Of a stretch of DNA of 64,000 bases, positions 28,237-37,529 are shown piece after piece (within the stretch, counting starts at the first letter, position 1; every line of letters begins with the position of its first letter). The DNA is from Kiloniella sp. EL199. Lineage in GTDB: Bacteria; Pseudomonadota; Alphaproteobacteria; Kiloniellales; Kiloniellaceae. Location: assembly GCF_900313065.1 (NCBI RefSeq), contig NZ_OMPU01000006.1:603264-667263 (forward strand), read 5' to 3'. Under the pieces are notes generated by a model. It had not been told where the DNA came from and did not search any database. It was given only the letters and a program-made list of their open reading frames with translations. Made by a program: the position numbers and the translations under genes.

Positions 28237-29480
28237 AGGCGGATATCCACGTTAGAGCTTCTGCGGAGATCAAGCAAATATCTTCTGGCTAGAGTGTCAA
28301 GACGGTCATTTGTTAATTTGTCCTGAATTGCCAATCTATCAACACCGCCACTCTCTTGGCGGTCACAAACTGCAATTACTGCTAACCCGCCAGAAACTTG
28401 AACTACAGGTGTTGTTTCCCCGATAGCTATTTGACTAACAGCAGTTTTGGTTGTTGCAGGAAGATCTTTTGTGTTCAACGTCCCGAGATCGCCAGACCCT
28501 TCATCGCCTAATTCTTTGGCCAGTTGATCCATCTCTTGACAGCTTTCAAATTTACGTTTTGCATCGGCAGCTCTGGATTGAACCTGTTGTGTTTGCTCAA
28601 AACTTGGATTGGCTGGGAGTGCAAAGAAAAATTGCTTTAAGTGAACTTTTTGCTCACTTTTAGCAGAACGCTGATCCTGTACCAAGAGAACATAGTATCC
28701 TCTTTTCGTTCTTATTGGTCCCACTAGGGAGCCTATTGGCGCGGAGTCAACAGCTGGTTGAAGTTCAGGAGATAACTGAGCTGTTTGAAGCCACCCCAAA
28801 TCTCCGCCAAGGCCAGCACTGTTAGATTGAGATACCTGTCTTGCCAAGGCAGAAAATCGGCCACCATTCTTGATTGTGGTAATAACTTCGTCGGCCTGTT
28901 TTTTTACATTTGCTTCATCAGACACAGTATCGACACCCAGGAAAATCTCGAAAATCCTTTTCTCTGTCGTCGAGCCTTTTGTCTGCAATTTTGCTACGAC
29001 TTCTTCAATTTCGGCGTCAGAAATGTTAACCGAGGAGCGAAGGCGTGTATTTACAACAGCTCTCCATGCTAAATCAGCTCTGAACTGGTCAAAAAGGGTG
29101 ATGGGCAAAACACCCTGTTTGCGTAGACCCGTTGTCAATTGTTGGGGTGTCATATTGTTTTGTTTGGCAACACTTGAAAGTGCATTCTGGATTTGAGCAT
29201 CCGAGATCGTGATATTCAATCTTTCCGCTTCTTGTAATTTTAATCTCTCATCAACCAAAATACCAATAACCTGGCGTAACATACGCTGGCGTACCTGGGG
29301 TGTATTTTTACGTTGAGATGATACAATAACAAGTTGGGTTCTTTGGGCTACGTCGAGTAATGAAATGATGTCATCATTGACAACGGCTGCTGGGCGCAAA
29401 ACATCTTGGGCAAAGGATGTCGTTGTTGTTGTAATAATGAGTGCTATGCTCAATAAGTTAGCAACAATAAAACGTTTCAT
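28233..29480 (-). CDS. SurA-like periplasmic peptidyl-prolyl isomerase/chaperone
   Basis: The 415-residue protein begins with a signal peptide (hydrophobic residues 7-22, cleavage near SFAQ), followed by a SurA N-terminal helical domain (VLRPAAVVNDDIISLLDV). A parvulin domain follows (about residues 170-280, with GGDLGWLQ and GPIRTKRGYYVLLV). A second, degenerate parvulin-like segment follows that. SurA escorts outer-membrane proteins such as LptD, whose gene lies directly upstream. The overlap with pdxA and the gap of 38 bp from lptD suggest one operon. Confidence 0.9.
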   Translation of the reverse strand: MKRFIVANLLSIALIITTTTTSFAQDVLRPAAVVNDDIISLLDVAQRTQLVIVSSQRKNTPQVRQRMLRQVIGILVDERLKLQEAERLNITISDAQIQNALSSVAKQNNMTPQQLTTGLRKQGVLPITLFDQFRADLAWRAVVNTRLRSSVNISDAEIEEVVAKLQTKGSTTEKRIFEIFLGVDTVSDEANVKKQADEVITTIKNGGRFSALARQVSQSNSAGLGGDLGWLQTAQLSPELQPAVDSAPIGSLVGPIRTKRGYYVLLVQDQRSAKSEQKVHLKQFFFALPANPSFEQTQQVQSRAADAKRKFESCQEMDQLAKELGDEGSGDLGTLNTKDLPATTKTAVSQIAIGETTPVVQVSGGLAVIAVCDRQESGGVDRLAIQDKLTNDRLDTLARRYLLDLRRSSNVDIRL

Positions 29481-29518
29481 TTGATTTTTATACCTTTTAA
29501 CCTAATTCGCTACAGCGT

Positions 29519-31711
29519 TTATAGCGGTTGAATTGTACCCAAGTGTTTAAATGTTAGTTGTAGTGTGAATCTGTTATCTGGTTCTAGTTCTCTGTCTTGG
29601 AACCATGTTCGTGTGTATTGGCTGTCGATTATAATACATTCATCATGATAGATTAGACCAAGACTGGCTTCACGCGATTCATCTGCGTCAATATCACGTG
29701 TGTAGCTGGAATTCAGGCTCCAATATTCAGTCAGTTCGCTATTAATTCCAATTTTAACTTCTTCTCTATCTGAAGATACGCCATCAACATTATCATTCTT
29801 AAGGAAAACGTAGTCCAGATCCAGATTAAGTCCAGCTGGGCCAATATTGAGTTCTACCTCATTCCGATTTGTTCCAAGATCATCCGGGTCGAACCTGAAA
29901 CGATAAAGTGCATCAAAATTGTCAATTGTATATATGCCGATGTGTCCAACAATATCCGATGCTGCGTCTTTCAGACCGGAATTTTTTTCGTGTAAATTAC
30001 TGTTTCCACTAAAACGATAGCTCTGTCCAATCAGGAAATCAGCTTGATTTCCCGAGACGGTGGATGCTGTCCATTTTAGGCCATAGCTAACTCTGCTTCC
30101 AGAATCTACGCGATCTGTTCCCGCAAATCGGTTTAGGGAGAATAATGAAGTATCGTCAAACTCAAAATCACGACTATCATCGTTAGGAATTTCATTTGGA
30201 TTAGAACCATTTGGAGCGAGTACTCCTTGAACGATAGGCTCTATGGTTTGGCTGAAATTTCCTCTATGACTGGCGAAAGGAAAGCGCCATTCCAGAGCCA
30301 TTTGCGGGAATACACGGCCAGTAAAACCGGTAAAAGTGTCGCCATTTTTTCTGATGTCATCGTTGTTTTTGTTAACGCCGTTGACCCAGTATCCGTCAGT
30401 TTGTAACTGAGTTGTCAACTTATATTGATCTCCCCAGGATCCCGTGTAAGGTAGATCCCACCCACTGATAAGTGACACACGCCGGCTATCACGCCCTTCA
30501 CTGCGTCCGAGAGCTTGTGCATTGGCATCCAGACGGTAGGTTGCTCCAGTTACGCCTGGTTGGCTTTGAAAATGATATTGACCTCGGGGAAAAACAAAGG
30601 GGTTTTCTGAATCATCAACGCCATTCCGTGTACTTTGAAACTTATAGCTGTCCAGTCTTGCAAAGTTACGGCCTCTGAAGCCTTCGATAAAGGCACTGGT
30701 CTCTAGTTCTGAATCGTTATTGAAACCGTAAACTCTGCCATAGGTATCATCCGAAGCACGTTCAACGTTAAAACCCCATCGCCAGGTTTTATCAAGATCA
30801 AAACGACCTTCACTTATGATTTGGCCTCTGAATTTATCGTCTTCATCATCTCTGTCTGCTATGGTCGCACTTGCTTCAATTGAAAGGTCTCCTTTATTGA
30901 ACTTTTTCTCGTATTCACCTGCCAGTACAATGCCCTGTTTAGTTGTTGCAATCGGTGCGAAGAGAAGTTCAGACGAGTCATCAATCGCCCAGTAATAAGG
31001 GATTTGCAGTGTTATTCCTAACTGAGTAGAGGTTCCGTAGCTTGGTAACAGAAAGCCACTGCGTCTTTTTACTGTCGGGTCCGGGTGAGCAAGATAAGGG
31101 GTGTATATAACAGGAACGCCAAATATTTCCATCCAGGCATGGTCGTATTTGATGGTTTGTGATTCTTTGTTGTGAACAATCTTCTTTGCTTTTAACTGCC
31201 AGATCGGTGCACGGCTTGGATCATCTTTACAAAGTTCACAAGGGCTGAAAACACCATTGGAAAAGACAGAAATGTTGCCACTCGTTAATTGGCCTGTGGA
31301 TGCTGCAAGTCGGCTGCGATCAGTCAGAAGTATTCGAATGTCCCGAATAAAACCTTCTTTAAGGTTATCAGTAAGTTCAACGTGTTCTGCAAAAACAATA
31401 TCGCCACTCGGTTCCAGCAAGCTGATATTACCTGTTGCGCTCACAACATTTGTATTCATATTGTAGGAAACACTGTTGGCGAGCACAGTTCGTTCACCCT
31501 GTGATATCTCGACATTTCCTGATGCAGTAACAATTCCAAGATTCTCGTCATAAGTTACTTCATCAGCACTGATGAGAGCGGGTATCTCTTCGTTAATTCC
31601 CTCTATTGATTGAGCACTGGTTTTTGCAGAGACTGACATCGCTATAGCAAAGCTTAACACTGCTATAGATACAGAGCTTCTCAGTAGTGTTTTTACCCCC
31701 CTAAAAGACAT
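29519..31711 (-). CDS. lptD: LPS assembly outer-membrane protein LptD
   Basis: LptD is the outer-membrane beta-barrel that inserts lipopolysaccharide into the outer leaflet. The 730-residue protein has a signal peptide ending near AKTSAQ and an N-terminal OstA/LptA-like jellyroll (about residues 45-170, EVTYDENLGIVTASGNVEI). A large C-terminal barrel follows, with IWQLKAKKIVHNKESQTI and FGVPVIYTPYLAHPDP. Cysteines in SPCELCKDD and in YHDECIIID near the C-terminus could form the disulfides that LptD maturation needs. It lies 3 bp after lptG. Confidence 0.95.
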   Translation of the reverse strand: MSFRGVKTLLRSSVSIAVLSFAIAMSVSAKTSAQSIEGINEEIPALISADEVTYDENLGIVTASGNVEISQGERTVLANSVSYNMNTNVVSATGNISLLEPSGDIVFAEHVELTDNLKEGFIRDIRILLTDRSRLAASTGQLTSGNISVFSNGVFSPCELCKDDPSRAPIWQLKAKKIVHNKESQTIKYDHAWMEIFGVPVIYTPYLAHPDPTVKRRSGFLLPSYGTSTQLGITLQIPYYWAIDDSSELLFAPIATTKQGIVLAGEYEKKFNKGDLSIEASATIADRDDEDDKFRGQIISEGRFDLDKTWRWGFNVERASDDTYGRVYGFNNDSELETSAFIEGFRGRNFARLDSYKFQSTRNGVDDSENPFVFPRGQYHFQSQPGVTGATYRLDANAQALGRSEGRDSRRVSLISGWDLPYTGSWGDQYKLTTQLQTDGYWVNGVNKNNDDIRKNGDTFTGFTGRVFPQMALEWRFPFASHRGNFSQTIEPIVQGVLAPNGSNPNEIPNDDSRDFEFDDTSLFSLNRFAGTDRVDSGSRVSYGLKWTASTVSGNQADFLIGQSYRFSGNSNLHEKNSGLKDAASDIVGHIGIYTIDNFDALYRFRFDPDDLGTNRNEVELNIGPAGLNLDLDYVFLKNDNVDGVSSDREEVKIGINSELTEYWSLNSSYTRDIDADESREASLGLIYHDECIIIDSQYTRTWFQDRELEPDNRFTLQLTFKHLGTIQPL

Positions 31712-31714
31712 GGT

Positions 31715-32839
31715 TTATCCGTCTTCCAAGTGTAAAAGCATAGTGATACCTAACAATAGTGATACCCCCGCTGGTGACCAGGCTGCTAGCGCAACTGGTA
31801 CTTTGGTTGATTGGCCCAAGGCAAAAACAAAATTCGATAAGAAATAAAGCAGAAATCCGGTGAGAACACCAGAAAGTATCATTAGTCCTACTTTACCACG
31901 TCGATGTTGTTGCATGGAAAAGGTTGCTGCGAGTAACACCATCGCCAAAAATAGGAAGGGTTTGGAAAGAAGGCGATGAAATTGCAACTTGAGCTTTACT
32001 GCAGAGAAACCAGCCTTTTCAAGTAGATTTATGAAATAGGGCAGTTCCCAAAACGAAATAGATTTAGCACTGGCAAAACTGTCCTGTACTTTTTCCATTG
32101 TTAATTCTGTTGGAATTAACACTTCGTCAAAATAGTCGGGTTTTTTTCCTGGATAGGAATGCCAGGTTTGAAGTAACGCCCAGTTTCCATTTTCTAAACG
32201 TGCTTGTGTTGCATCGTAGCGTGAAAGAAATTCCCCACTTTCAGTCAGGTTGAAGATAATAACCTGATTTAAAGACAGGTCTTTATTCACCGATCCGGCA
32301 TGAATGACGGATAGGCCGTTGTTATCTGGTTGACGTAGCCATAATCCTGTTTCTGAAACCTTAAAAATAGCCTGGTCTTTTTTCTTGTAAAGTCTTGATA
32401 ATTCTTTGTTTTTAGCAAACAAAGCCGAAGAAACGGGGTTAATAATGGAAAAAGCTAAAACGCCAATCATTAAGGAACAAAAAGCGAAGGGGAATATTAT
32501 GCCCCAGATGGAAACACCAGCAGATCTAATAATAACAAGCTCGTTTGCTCTGGTTAATTTCCAGAAGGTTGCCGTGGCAGCGAACAAAATCATGAAAGGC
32601 ATGATTTCTTCACTCAGTTGTGGCATTTTATACAAGACAATTTTAACTACTTGTAAAAATGGAACTGCCGTTCCTTCCAAATCATCAGAGACTTCAATAA
32701 GCGATATGAGGAAAACGACGCCCATCAAGACAAAAAAGAAGCTAAAAAAGCTTAACAAATAGTTTTTGGAAGAATATGCGAATAGCGTCCAAGAAATATT
32801 TGCTGATTTGACAGCTTTTTTATGCACAATCATTGTCAT
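31715..32839 (-). CDS. lptG: LPS export ABC transporter permease LptG
   Basis: LptG, with LptF and the ATPase LptB, extracts lipopolysaccharide from the inner membrane. The 374-residue protein has three N-terminal and three C-terminal membrane segments around a periplasmic beta-jellyroll domain (about residues 140-265). Typical features are ATFWKLTRANELVIIRSAGVSIW and LSKPFLFLAMVLLAATFSMQQHRRG. ATG 32839 is used; a second ATG lies two codons later. lptF ends 2 bp upstream and lptD starts 3 bp downstream. No lptB, lptA or lptC is in the window. Confidence 0.95.
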   Translation of the reverse strand: MTMIVHKKAVKSANISWTLFAYSSKNYLLSFFSFFFVLMGVVFLISLIEVSDDLEGTAVPFLQVVKIVLYKMPQLSEEIMPFMILFAATATFWKLTRANELVIIRSAGVSIWGIIFPFAFCSLMIGVLAFSIINPVSSALFAKNKELSRLYKKKDQAIFKVSETGLWLRQPDNNGLSVIHAGSVNKDLSLNQVIIFNLTESGEFLSRYDATQARLENGNWALLQTWHSYPGKKPDYFDEVLIPTELTMEKVQDSFASAKSISFWELPYFINLLEKAGFSAVKLKLQFHRLLSKPFLFLAMVLLAATFSMQQHRRGKVGLMILSGVLTGFLLYFLSNFVFALGQSTKVPVALAAWSPAGVSLLLGITMLLHLEDG

Positions 32840-32841
32840 TT

Positions 32842-33987
32842 TCAGGCTGCAGCCTCTTCCTTGGGAGAACCGTTAGGATGATCGGATGTTTTTGAAGATA
32901 ATTTCTTAGGCTTTTTGTTAATGAAATAAAGAGACACCATAACAACAAAAATTGGCCACGCATACATCAGGGGGACTAGGTTTTTATGTTTCTCTGCAAT
33001 ATCTTTGCAGAGAAACATTGTAAGCATCATGACACCCATAATGCCAATTGCAAACATGATACGTCCTAAATAGCCTCTACGGCTGAATTCACCTGACAAT
33101 AAACACGCCAGAGCTATGAACGCCATGGCAAGTGTAAAAAGCGGGCTTGCTATTCTATAATGACCTGCTGCAACGAGTTTATCGTAGTTGTCAACATCTC
33201 TGGGATCAGTGATATCCGGGAAAATTAATTGATTTAGAAAGCGTTCTCGTGGCTTGAGCCATCGTTCTCTTTCCTCTTGTGCGAGATCCCCAAATCTAAG
33301 GACATATTTGTCTGAATAAGCAATTGATAGTTGCCCGGTTACCGGGTCTACTTCTTGTCTACTCGCATTCCACAGAACGGCTCTGAAATCATTTTCTTCT
33401 TTTAAGAGGGCACCTGTGTCAGCCAAAAAGGTTATCTGTTGCCCTGGAAGGCTGCTATCGTGAACGATGAGTCCTTTTAGTTCGCCGGCAGGAGTCTTTT
33501 CCCTAAAATAGATCGTATATTCAGTGTTGATCGTGTTGAATTTGCCGGCTTTTAAAAGAACAGGTGACAAGTTGTCTCTGAAATAGTGTTGGAGTTCTCT
33601 GAATTCACGGTAGGAAACAGGAAGAAAATAAAGGTTAATTGCAAAAACGGCCAGCATGGATACTGTACCGAGCATGATACCTGGACGCGCGAGTTGTAGT
33701 TGAGAAAACCCGGCTGCTTTTAACACCACAAGCTCACTGTCTGTATTCAATTTGTTGTAAATAAATAGAGTGGAACAAAATGTCGCGACAGGTATGACGA
33801 TTACAAGGAAGTAGGGCATCAACAAAATAACAAAATAAAAGAAAGTGGACGCCGGAAGACCGTCGTTAACAATCATGTCAACGAATCGTAATGATTGAGC
33901 TAGCCATACTGCAACAGCAAGAGATACTGCGACTGAAACAGCAAACAAAACCAGTTGCACAAGCATATAGCGCGAAATAATCTGCAT
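32842..33987 (-). CDS. lptF: LPS export ABC transporter permease LptF
   Basis: The 381-residue partner of LptG has the same six-segment layout with a central periplasmic domain. Diagnostic segments are IISRYMLVQLVLFAV at the start, YNKLNTDSELVVLKAAGFSQLQLARP and ASPLFTLAMAFIALACLLSGEFSRRGY. It is the first gene of the minus-strand LPS-transport operon. pepA is divergent, with about 207 bp between them. Confidence 0.95.
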   Translation of the reverse strand: MQIISRYMLVQLVLFAVSVAVSLAVAVWLAQSLRFVDMIVNDGLPASTFFYFVILLMPYFLVIVIPVATFCSTLFIYNKLNTDSELVVLKAAGFSQLQLARPGIMLGTVSMLAVFAINLYFLPVSYREFRELQHYFRDNLSPVLLKAGKFNTINTEYTIYFREKTPAGELKGLIVHDSSLPGQQITFLADTGALLKEENDFRAVLWNASRQEVDPVTGQLSIAYSDKYVLRFGDLAQEERERWLKPRERFLNQLIFPDITDPRDVDNYDKLVAAGHYRIASPLFTLAMAFIALACLLSGEFSRRGYLGRIMFAIGIMGVMMLTMFLCKDIAEKHKNLVPLMYAWPIFVVMVSLYFINKKPKKLSSKTSDHPNGSPKEEAAA

Positions 33988-34194
33988 AGGGTCCGTACAA
34001 TAACCTATAAAAATATATAGAAAAGAAATAGCCAGAACACCCTTGCCACGTCCAGTTAATTCGTGGATTTTCTTAAGAAGAATAATGAGATTTGAGTCAT
34101 GGAATGCAAAGTTCTATGATTGCGGTTGCATTTTACAAAGTAATCCTTGTTCTATAGCAGCAAATTAATAAATCGTTTTACCGAAGAGGGCGGC

Positions 34195-35694
34195 ATGAAG
34201 TTTTCTTTTGTCTCTGACAAAATTCCAGGTACTGGTGCGATCGTTGCAACAGTAACTGATGGTGGTCAACTCTCCACAACAGCACAGCAATTTGATGACA
34301 AAACAGGCGGAGCATTAAGCCGCGCAATCAGCAGTAGTACCTTCAAGGGTAAAAAGGGTGAACTGCTTGAAGTTCTCGTACCTAGTGGTGTTGAAAACAG
34401 TCGAGTTATTCTGGTTGGCCTGGGAAATCCAAATGAACTCAAGGCAACAGATTTCGAGAATCTCGGGGGGCAACTGTATAAAGATCTTTCCACAAAGGGA
34501 GAGAAGGAAGTTTGTATCTGTATCGATGATGCTATGATTCAGGGATCAGCAGAAGATAAAGCTGGTGCTCTTATTGCTTATGGTGCCTTACTGCGAAGCT
34601 ATCGTTTTGATACTTATAAAACGACAGGGAAGAACGATAGCAAAAACTCTCTCGAAGAATTTATTGTCTTCTCATCAGATTCTGAAGCCGCGGAGTGTGT
34701 GTATAGAGATTTATCCAAAGTTGCTGAAGGCGTGTTCTTCACCAGACAATTGGTTTCAGAGCCACCTAATGAGTTGTACCCAGCAACATTTGCGGCTCAG
34801 GCCAAAGAACTTGAAGCTCTTGGTGTGAAAGTAACTGTACTCAACGAAAGTGACATCACCAAGCTGGGTATGAACGCTTTATATGCTGTTGGTATGGGAT
34901 CAGAACGTGAATCCAAAGTGGTCATTATGGAATGGAATGGTGCTTCGGAGAAATCTGCCGAAAAGCCGTTGGCTTTTGTTGGTAAAGGGGTGACATTTGA
35001 TACTGGTGGTATTTCCCTAAAGCCGGCGGCTGGCATGGAAGACATGAAGTTCGATATGGGTGGTGCAGGGACAGTCTTTGGCTTGATGAAAGCACTTGCA
35101 GGACGCAAGGCAAAAGTGAACGTCGTAGGAGCCTGTGGTCTCGTTGAAAACATGCCATCTTCGAACGCGCAACGCCCGGGGGATATCGTAAAGTCTTATT
35201 CTGGAAAAACCATTGAAGTTCTAAATACGGACGCTGAAGGACGTTTGGTTCTTGCTGATGTTCTTTCTTACACGCAAGAGAAATACAATCCGAGACTTGT
35301 GATTGATTTGGCGACGCTAACAGGCGCTATGATTATTGCGTTGGGCAATGACATCGCAGGTATTTTTTCAAACAACGATACTTTGTGTGAACAGCTTTCA
35401 AATGCGGGCTTAAGTGTTGACGAACGTGTGTGGCGTCTGCCTTTGGCAGATTGTTACGACAAACTGTTGGACTGTGACGCAGCCGACATGAAAAACATCG
35501 GTGGTCGGGCTGCAGGGTCAATCACAGCGGCTCAATTCCTTCAACGCTTTATTGATAAGGATCGCCCTTGGGTTCATATAGATATTGCTGGTGTTGCCTG
35601 GGCAACTAAGGAAAAAGCAATTGCTGCGAAGGGCGCTACCGGTTTTGGCGTTCGTCTGCTTGATCGCTTTGTTGCTGACAACTACGAAGATTAA
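34195..35694 (+). CDS. pepA: Leucyl aminopeptidase (M17)
   Basis: The 499-residue cytosolic enzyme removes N-terminal residues from peptides using two metal ions. The M17 signature NTDAEGRLVLADVL lies near residue 345, and VGKGVTFDTGGISLKPAAGMEDMK supplies further metal ligands and the active lysine. ATG 34195 is chosen, with GAAGAGGGCG upstream; a TTG at 34147 would add 16 unlikely residues. A terminator hairpin separates it from holC. Confidence 0.96.
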   Translation: MKFSFVSDKIPGTGAIVATVTDGGQLSTTAQQFDDKTGGALSRAISSSTFKGKKGELLEVLVPSGVENSRVILVGLGNPNELKATDFENLGGQLYKDLSTKGEKEVCICIDDAMIQGSAEDKAGALIAYGALLRSYRFDTYKTTGKNDSKNSLEEFIVFSSDSEAAECVYRDLSKVAEGVFFTRQLVSEPPNELYPATFAAQAKELEALGVKVTVLNESDITKLGMNALYAVGMGSERESKVVIMEWNGASEKSAEKPLAFVGKGVTFDTGGISLKPAAGMEDMKFDMGGAGTVFGLMKALAGRKAKVNVVGACGLVENMPSSNAQRPGDIVKSYSGKTIEVLNTDAEGRLVLADVLSYTQEKYNPRLVIDLATLTGAMIIALGNDIAGIFSNNDTLCEQLSNAGLSVDERVWRLPLADCYDKLLDCDAADMKNIGGRAAGSITAAQFLQRFIDKDRPWVHIDIAGVAWATKEKAIAAKGATGFGVRLLDRFVADNYED

Positions 35695-35700
35695 AGATTG

Positions 35701-35732
35701 AAAGGCAGGGTGCGCTGTATCCTGTCTTTTTT
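35701..35732 (+). terminator. Intrinsic terminator between pepA and holC
   Basis: AAAGGCAGG (35701-35709) pairs with CCTGTCTTT (35721-35729), with one G-T pair and an 11-base loop, and runs into a T tract. It lies just 13 bp before the holC ATG, so holC transcription may depend on read-through. Confidence 0.65.
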
Positions 35733-35745
35733 CTAGGCGAGTTCT

Positions 35746-36201
35746 ATGACCGACATCCGTTTTTATCATTTGACTAAAACAGCACTGGAAAACGCACTTC
35801 CTCAAATGCTCGAGAAGGTATTAGAGCGAGGTCAGCAAGCTGTTATTCTATCATCTGATGAGCGTGCATTGGGTGAGCTGGATCAAAATCTTTGGAGCTA
35901 TCGTCCTGATTCATTTCTTCCCCATGGGACAAAAAGAGATGGCTCAATTGATGATCATCCAGTTTGGTTAACGACTGATCAGAATGATCTTGCAAAACGG
36001 GATGTGGCTTTCATAGTGCATGGTGCACATCCGGGATCTCTGGAAAGTGACAAAACGGGGCTATGTGCGATTTTATTTGATGGCAATAATCCAGCAGTTG
36101 TCCAGGATTCTCGTGCGCTCTGGAAAGAGCTGAAAGCCGCTGATCATGAGCTAACATACTGGCAACAAACTGACAGAGGGTCTTGGGAGAAGAAAGCCTG
36201 A
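35746..36201 (+). CDS. holC: DNA polymerase III chi subunit HolC
   Basis: Chi links the clamp-loader complex to single-strand binding protein. The 151-residue protein has the family start MTDIRFYHLTKTALENALPQML and continues with SDERALGELDQNLWSYRPDSFLPHG. Position after pepA is the conserved proteobacterial arrangement. A 21-base tandem duplication lies shortly after its stop. Confidence 0.92.
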   Translation: MTDIRFYHLTKTALENALPQMLEKVLERGQQAVILSSDERALGELDQNLWSYRPDSFLPHGTKRDGSIDDHPVWLTTDQNDLAKRDVAFIVHGAHPGSLESDKTGLCAILFDGNNPAVVQDSRALWKELKAADHELTYWQQTDRGSWEKKA

Positions 36202-36218
36202 TTGACCGTCTTTCTCCT

Positions 36219-36260
36219 CCAAAACCTATTGCTAAGATCCCAAAACCTATTGCTAAGATC
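36219..36260. repeat. Perfect tandem duplication of 21 bases
   Basis: The unit beginning CCAAAACCTATTGC occurs twice without mismatch (36219-36239 and 36240-36260) in the gap between the convergent holC and universal-stress-protein genes. It ends within the stop codon of the latter. It looks like a recent replication-slippage event. Confidence 0.95.
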
Positions 36261-37083
36261 AGTGAGACAAAAGAACAGGAAACTCTTGGTTGGAAAACAG
36301 TGATTTTGTCACGCCGCCAAATATCATTTCCCTGATCCGGCTATGTCCCCAAGCACCAGCAACAATTAAGCCGACGTCTTCTTCTTTTGCTGTTTTAAGG
36401 ATTACGTCTTCAGGGAAAGGACTCTCAACTATTCGAGTTTCTATCTGAATATCATGACGCCCCAAGTGTGCAGAAATATCGTCTTGAGATATATTACCTT
36501 CTTCGGGCAATCCCACAGAAAGTAAAATTACTTTATTAGCAGCTTTTAAGAGAGGTAAGCCCCCTCGAACAGCACGAGAGGCTTCTGCGGATCCATCCCA
36601 GGCAATGAGGATATTTTTCGTAATATCTTTTGGTAATTTCTTGCTTGGAACAGCAAGAATTGGAAGACTGCTTTCCATGAGCAATGAGCCGGAAGTCTCT
36701 AGCTCATCCGCGAACTTCCCTTTGACTTGACTAACTATAGTTAAATCCGTGAAGCGAGCGTAAAAAGAGATAATATCAACTTCTTGACCTTCATGTTCAC
36801 GCCATTCATGACTGATATCTGTTTCTTTTGCTTTTTCTTCGAATGATTTTCTAAGAGCAACGGCCTGGTCTTTAATGTTTTTACGCTGTTGCTCAATGAC
36901 TTCTTCGGGAAAATACCCGGTAACACCATGAGGGGCACCGTACAAAATCGCTTCCGGTGTTCTTAAGGGGTGTACAGCTATCAGGTGCGTGCCCTTAAAC
37001 TTAGTGGATAGTTGTAAAGCAGCCTCCAAGCGTTTTTGTCCGGCTTCCGTGTTGTCAATTTCTACCTGGATATCTCTTAGCAT
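36259..37083 (-). CDS. Tandem-domain universal stress protein
   Basis: The 274-residue protein has two Usp folds in tandem, about residues 1-145 and 150-274. The second shows NILIAWDGSAEASRAVRGGLPLL and ends with the nucleotide-binding-like motif GLIVAGAWGHSRIREMIFGG, with GGVTKSLF. The first is more diverged. Such proteins accumulate under energy or oxygen stress; their biochemical role is often unclear. GGAG lies 8 bases before the ATG. A perfect FNR/FixK-type site about 108-121 bp upstream suggests induction when oxygen is low. Confidence 0.9.
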   Translation of the reverse strand: MLRDIQVEIDNTEAGQKRLEAALQLSTKFKGTHLIAVHPLRTPEAILYGAPHGVTGYFPEEVIEQQRKNIKDQAVALRKSFEEKAKETDISHEWREHEGQEVDIISFYARFTDLTIVSQVKGKFADELETSGSLLMESSLPILAVPSKKLPKDITKNILIAWDGSAEASRAVRGGLPLLKAANKVILLSVGLPEEGNISQDDISAHLGRHDIQIETRIVESPFPEDVILKTAKEEDVGLIVAGAWGHSRIREMIFGGVTKSLFSNQEFPVLLSH

Positions 37084-37529
37084 GATTAGTTCTCCATCCG
37101 TTTGTGGGCTGTAGGAGGAAACTTGAAGAGTAAATCTAATACTCCCTTCAATAACTAATTATATTTAAGTCACTAGCCTAAATACGTGCATTGATCTTAA
37201 TCAATTCGCGATTGATAGATTAGAGTGCTCTGGGTTTTTCTTATGTATTGGGCACTTTCTCAGCCTCAACCTTAAAAGCTCGTGTAAAGTAACTACGACT
37301 TTGATATACAACTTCTGCCGCTGCATTTTAAAATAAACGGCTTATTTTGCTTGTCTTTGGAACCGCTTACTCTGGGTGAAACAAGTGGTGCTCTTTAGTG
37401 TTATGTTATTAAAATATTTGTATTTTTAAAGTTTTAATGATTACGAAATATTTATGAGTTTACTATCTCTGGTTGTTGCTGGAGGGTAAGTCAGTTGTTT
37501 GGCCATTAATAACATTCCGGGAGTTTGTA
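37084..37529. other. Regulatory spacer between stress protein and binding-protein genes
   Basis: This 446-bp AT-rich gap lies between divergent genes. It contains the FNR/FixK-type site and a TATAAT element facing the universal stress protein gene. No further gene, tRNA or terminator was recognised. Confidence 0.6.
37158..37204 (-). promoter_or_regulatory. FNR/FixK-type box and -10 element of the universal stress protein gene
   Basis: TTGATCTTAATCAA (37191-37204) is a perfect TTGAT-N4-ATCAA dyad, the consensus of FNR, FixK and related oxygen-responsive regulators. On the minus strand a TATAAT (37158-37163) follows, which puts the dyad centre roughly 46 bases before the predicted start. That is close to, but a few bases beyond, the usual class II activator spacing (-41.5). 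Confidence 0.65.
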
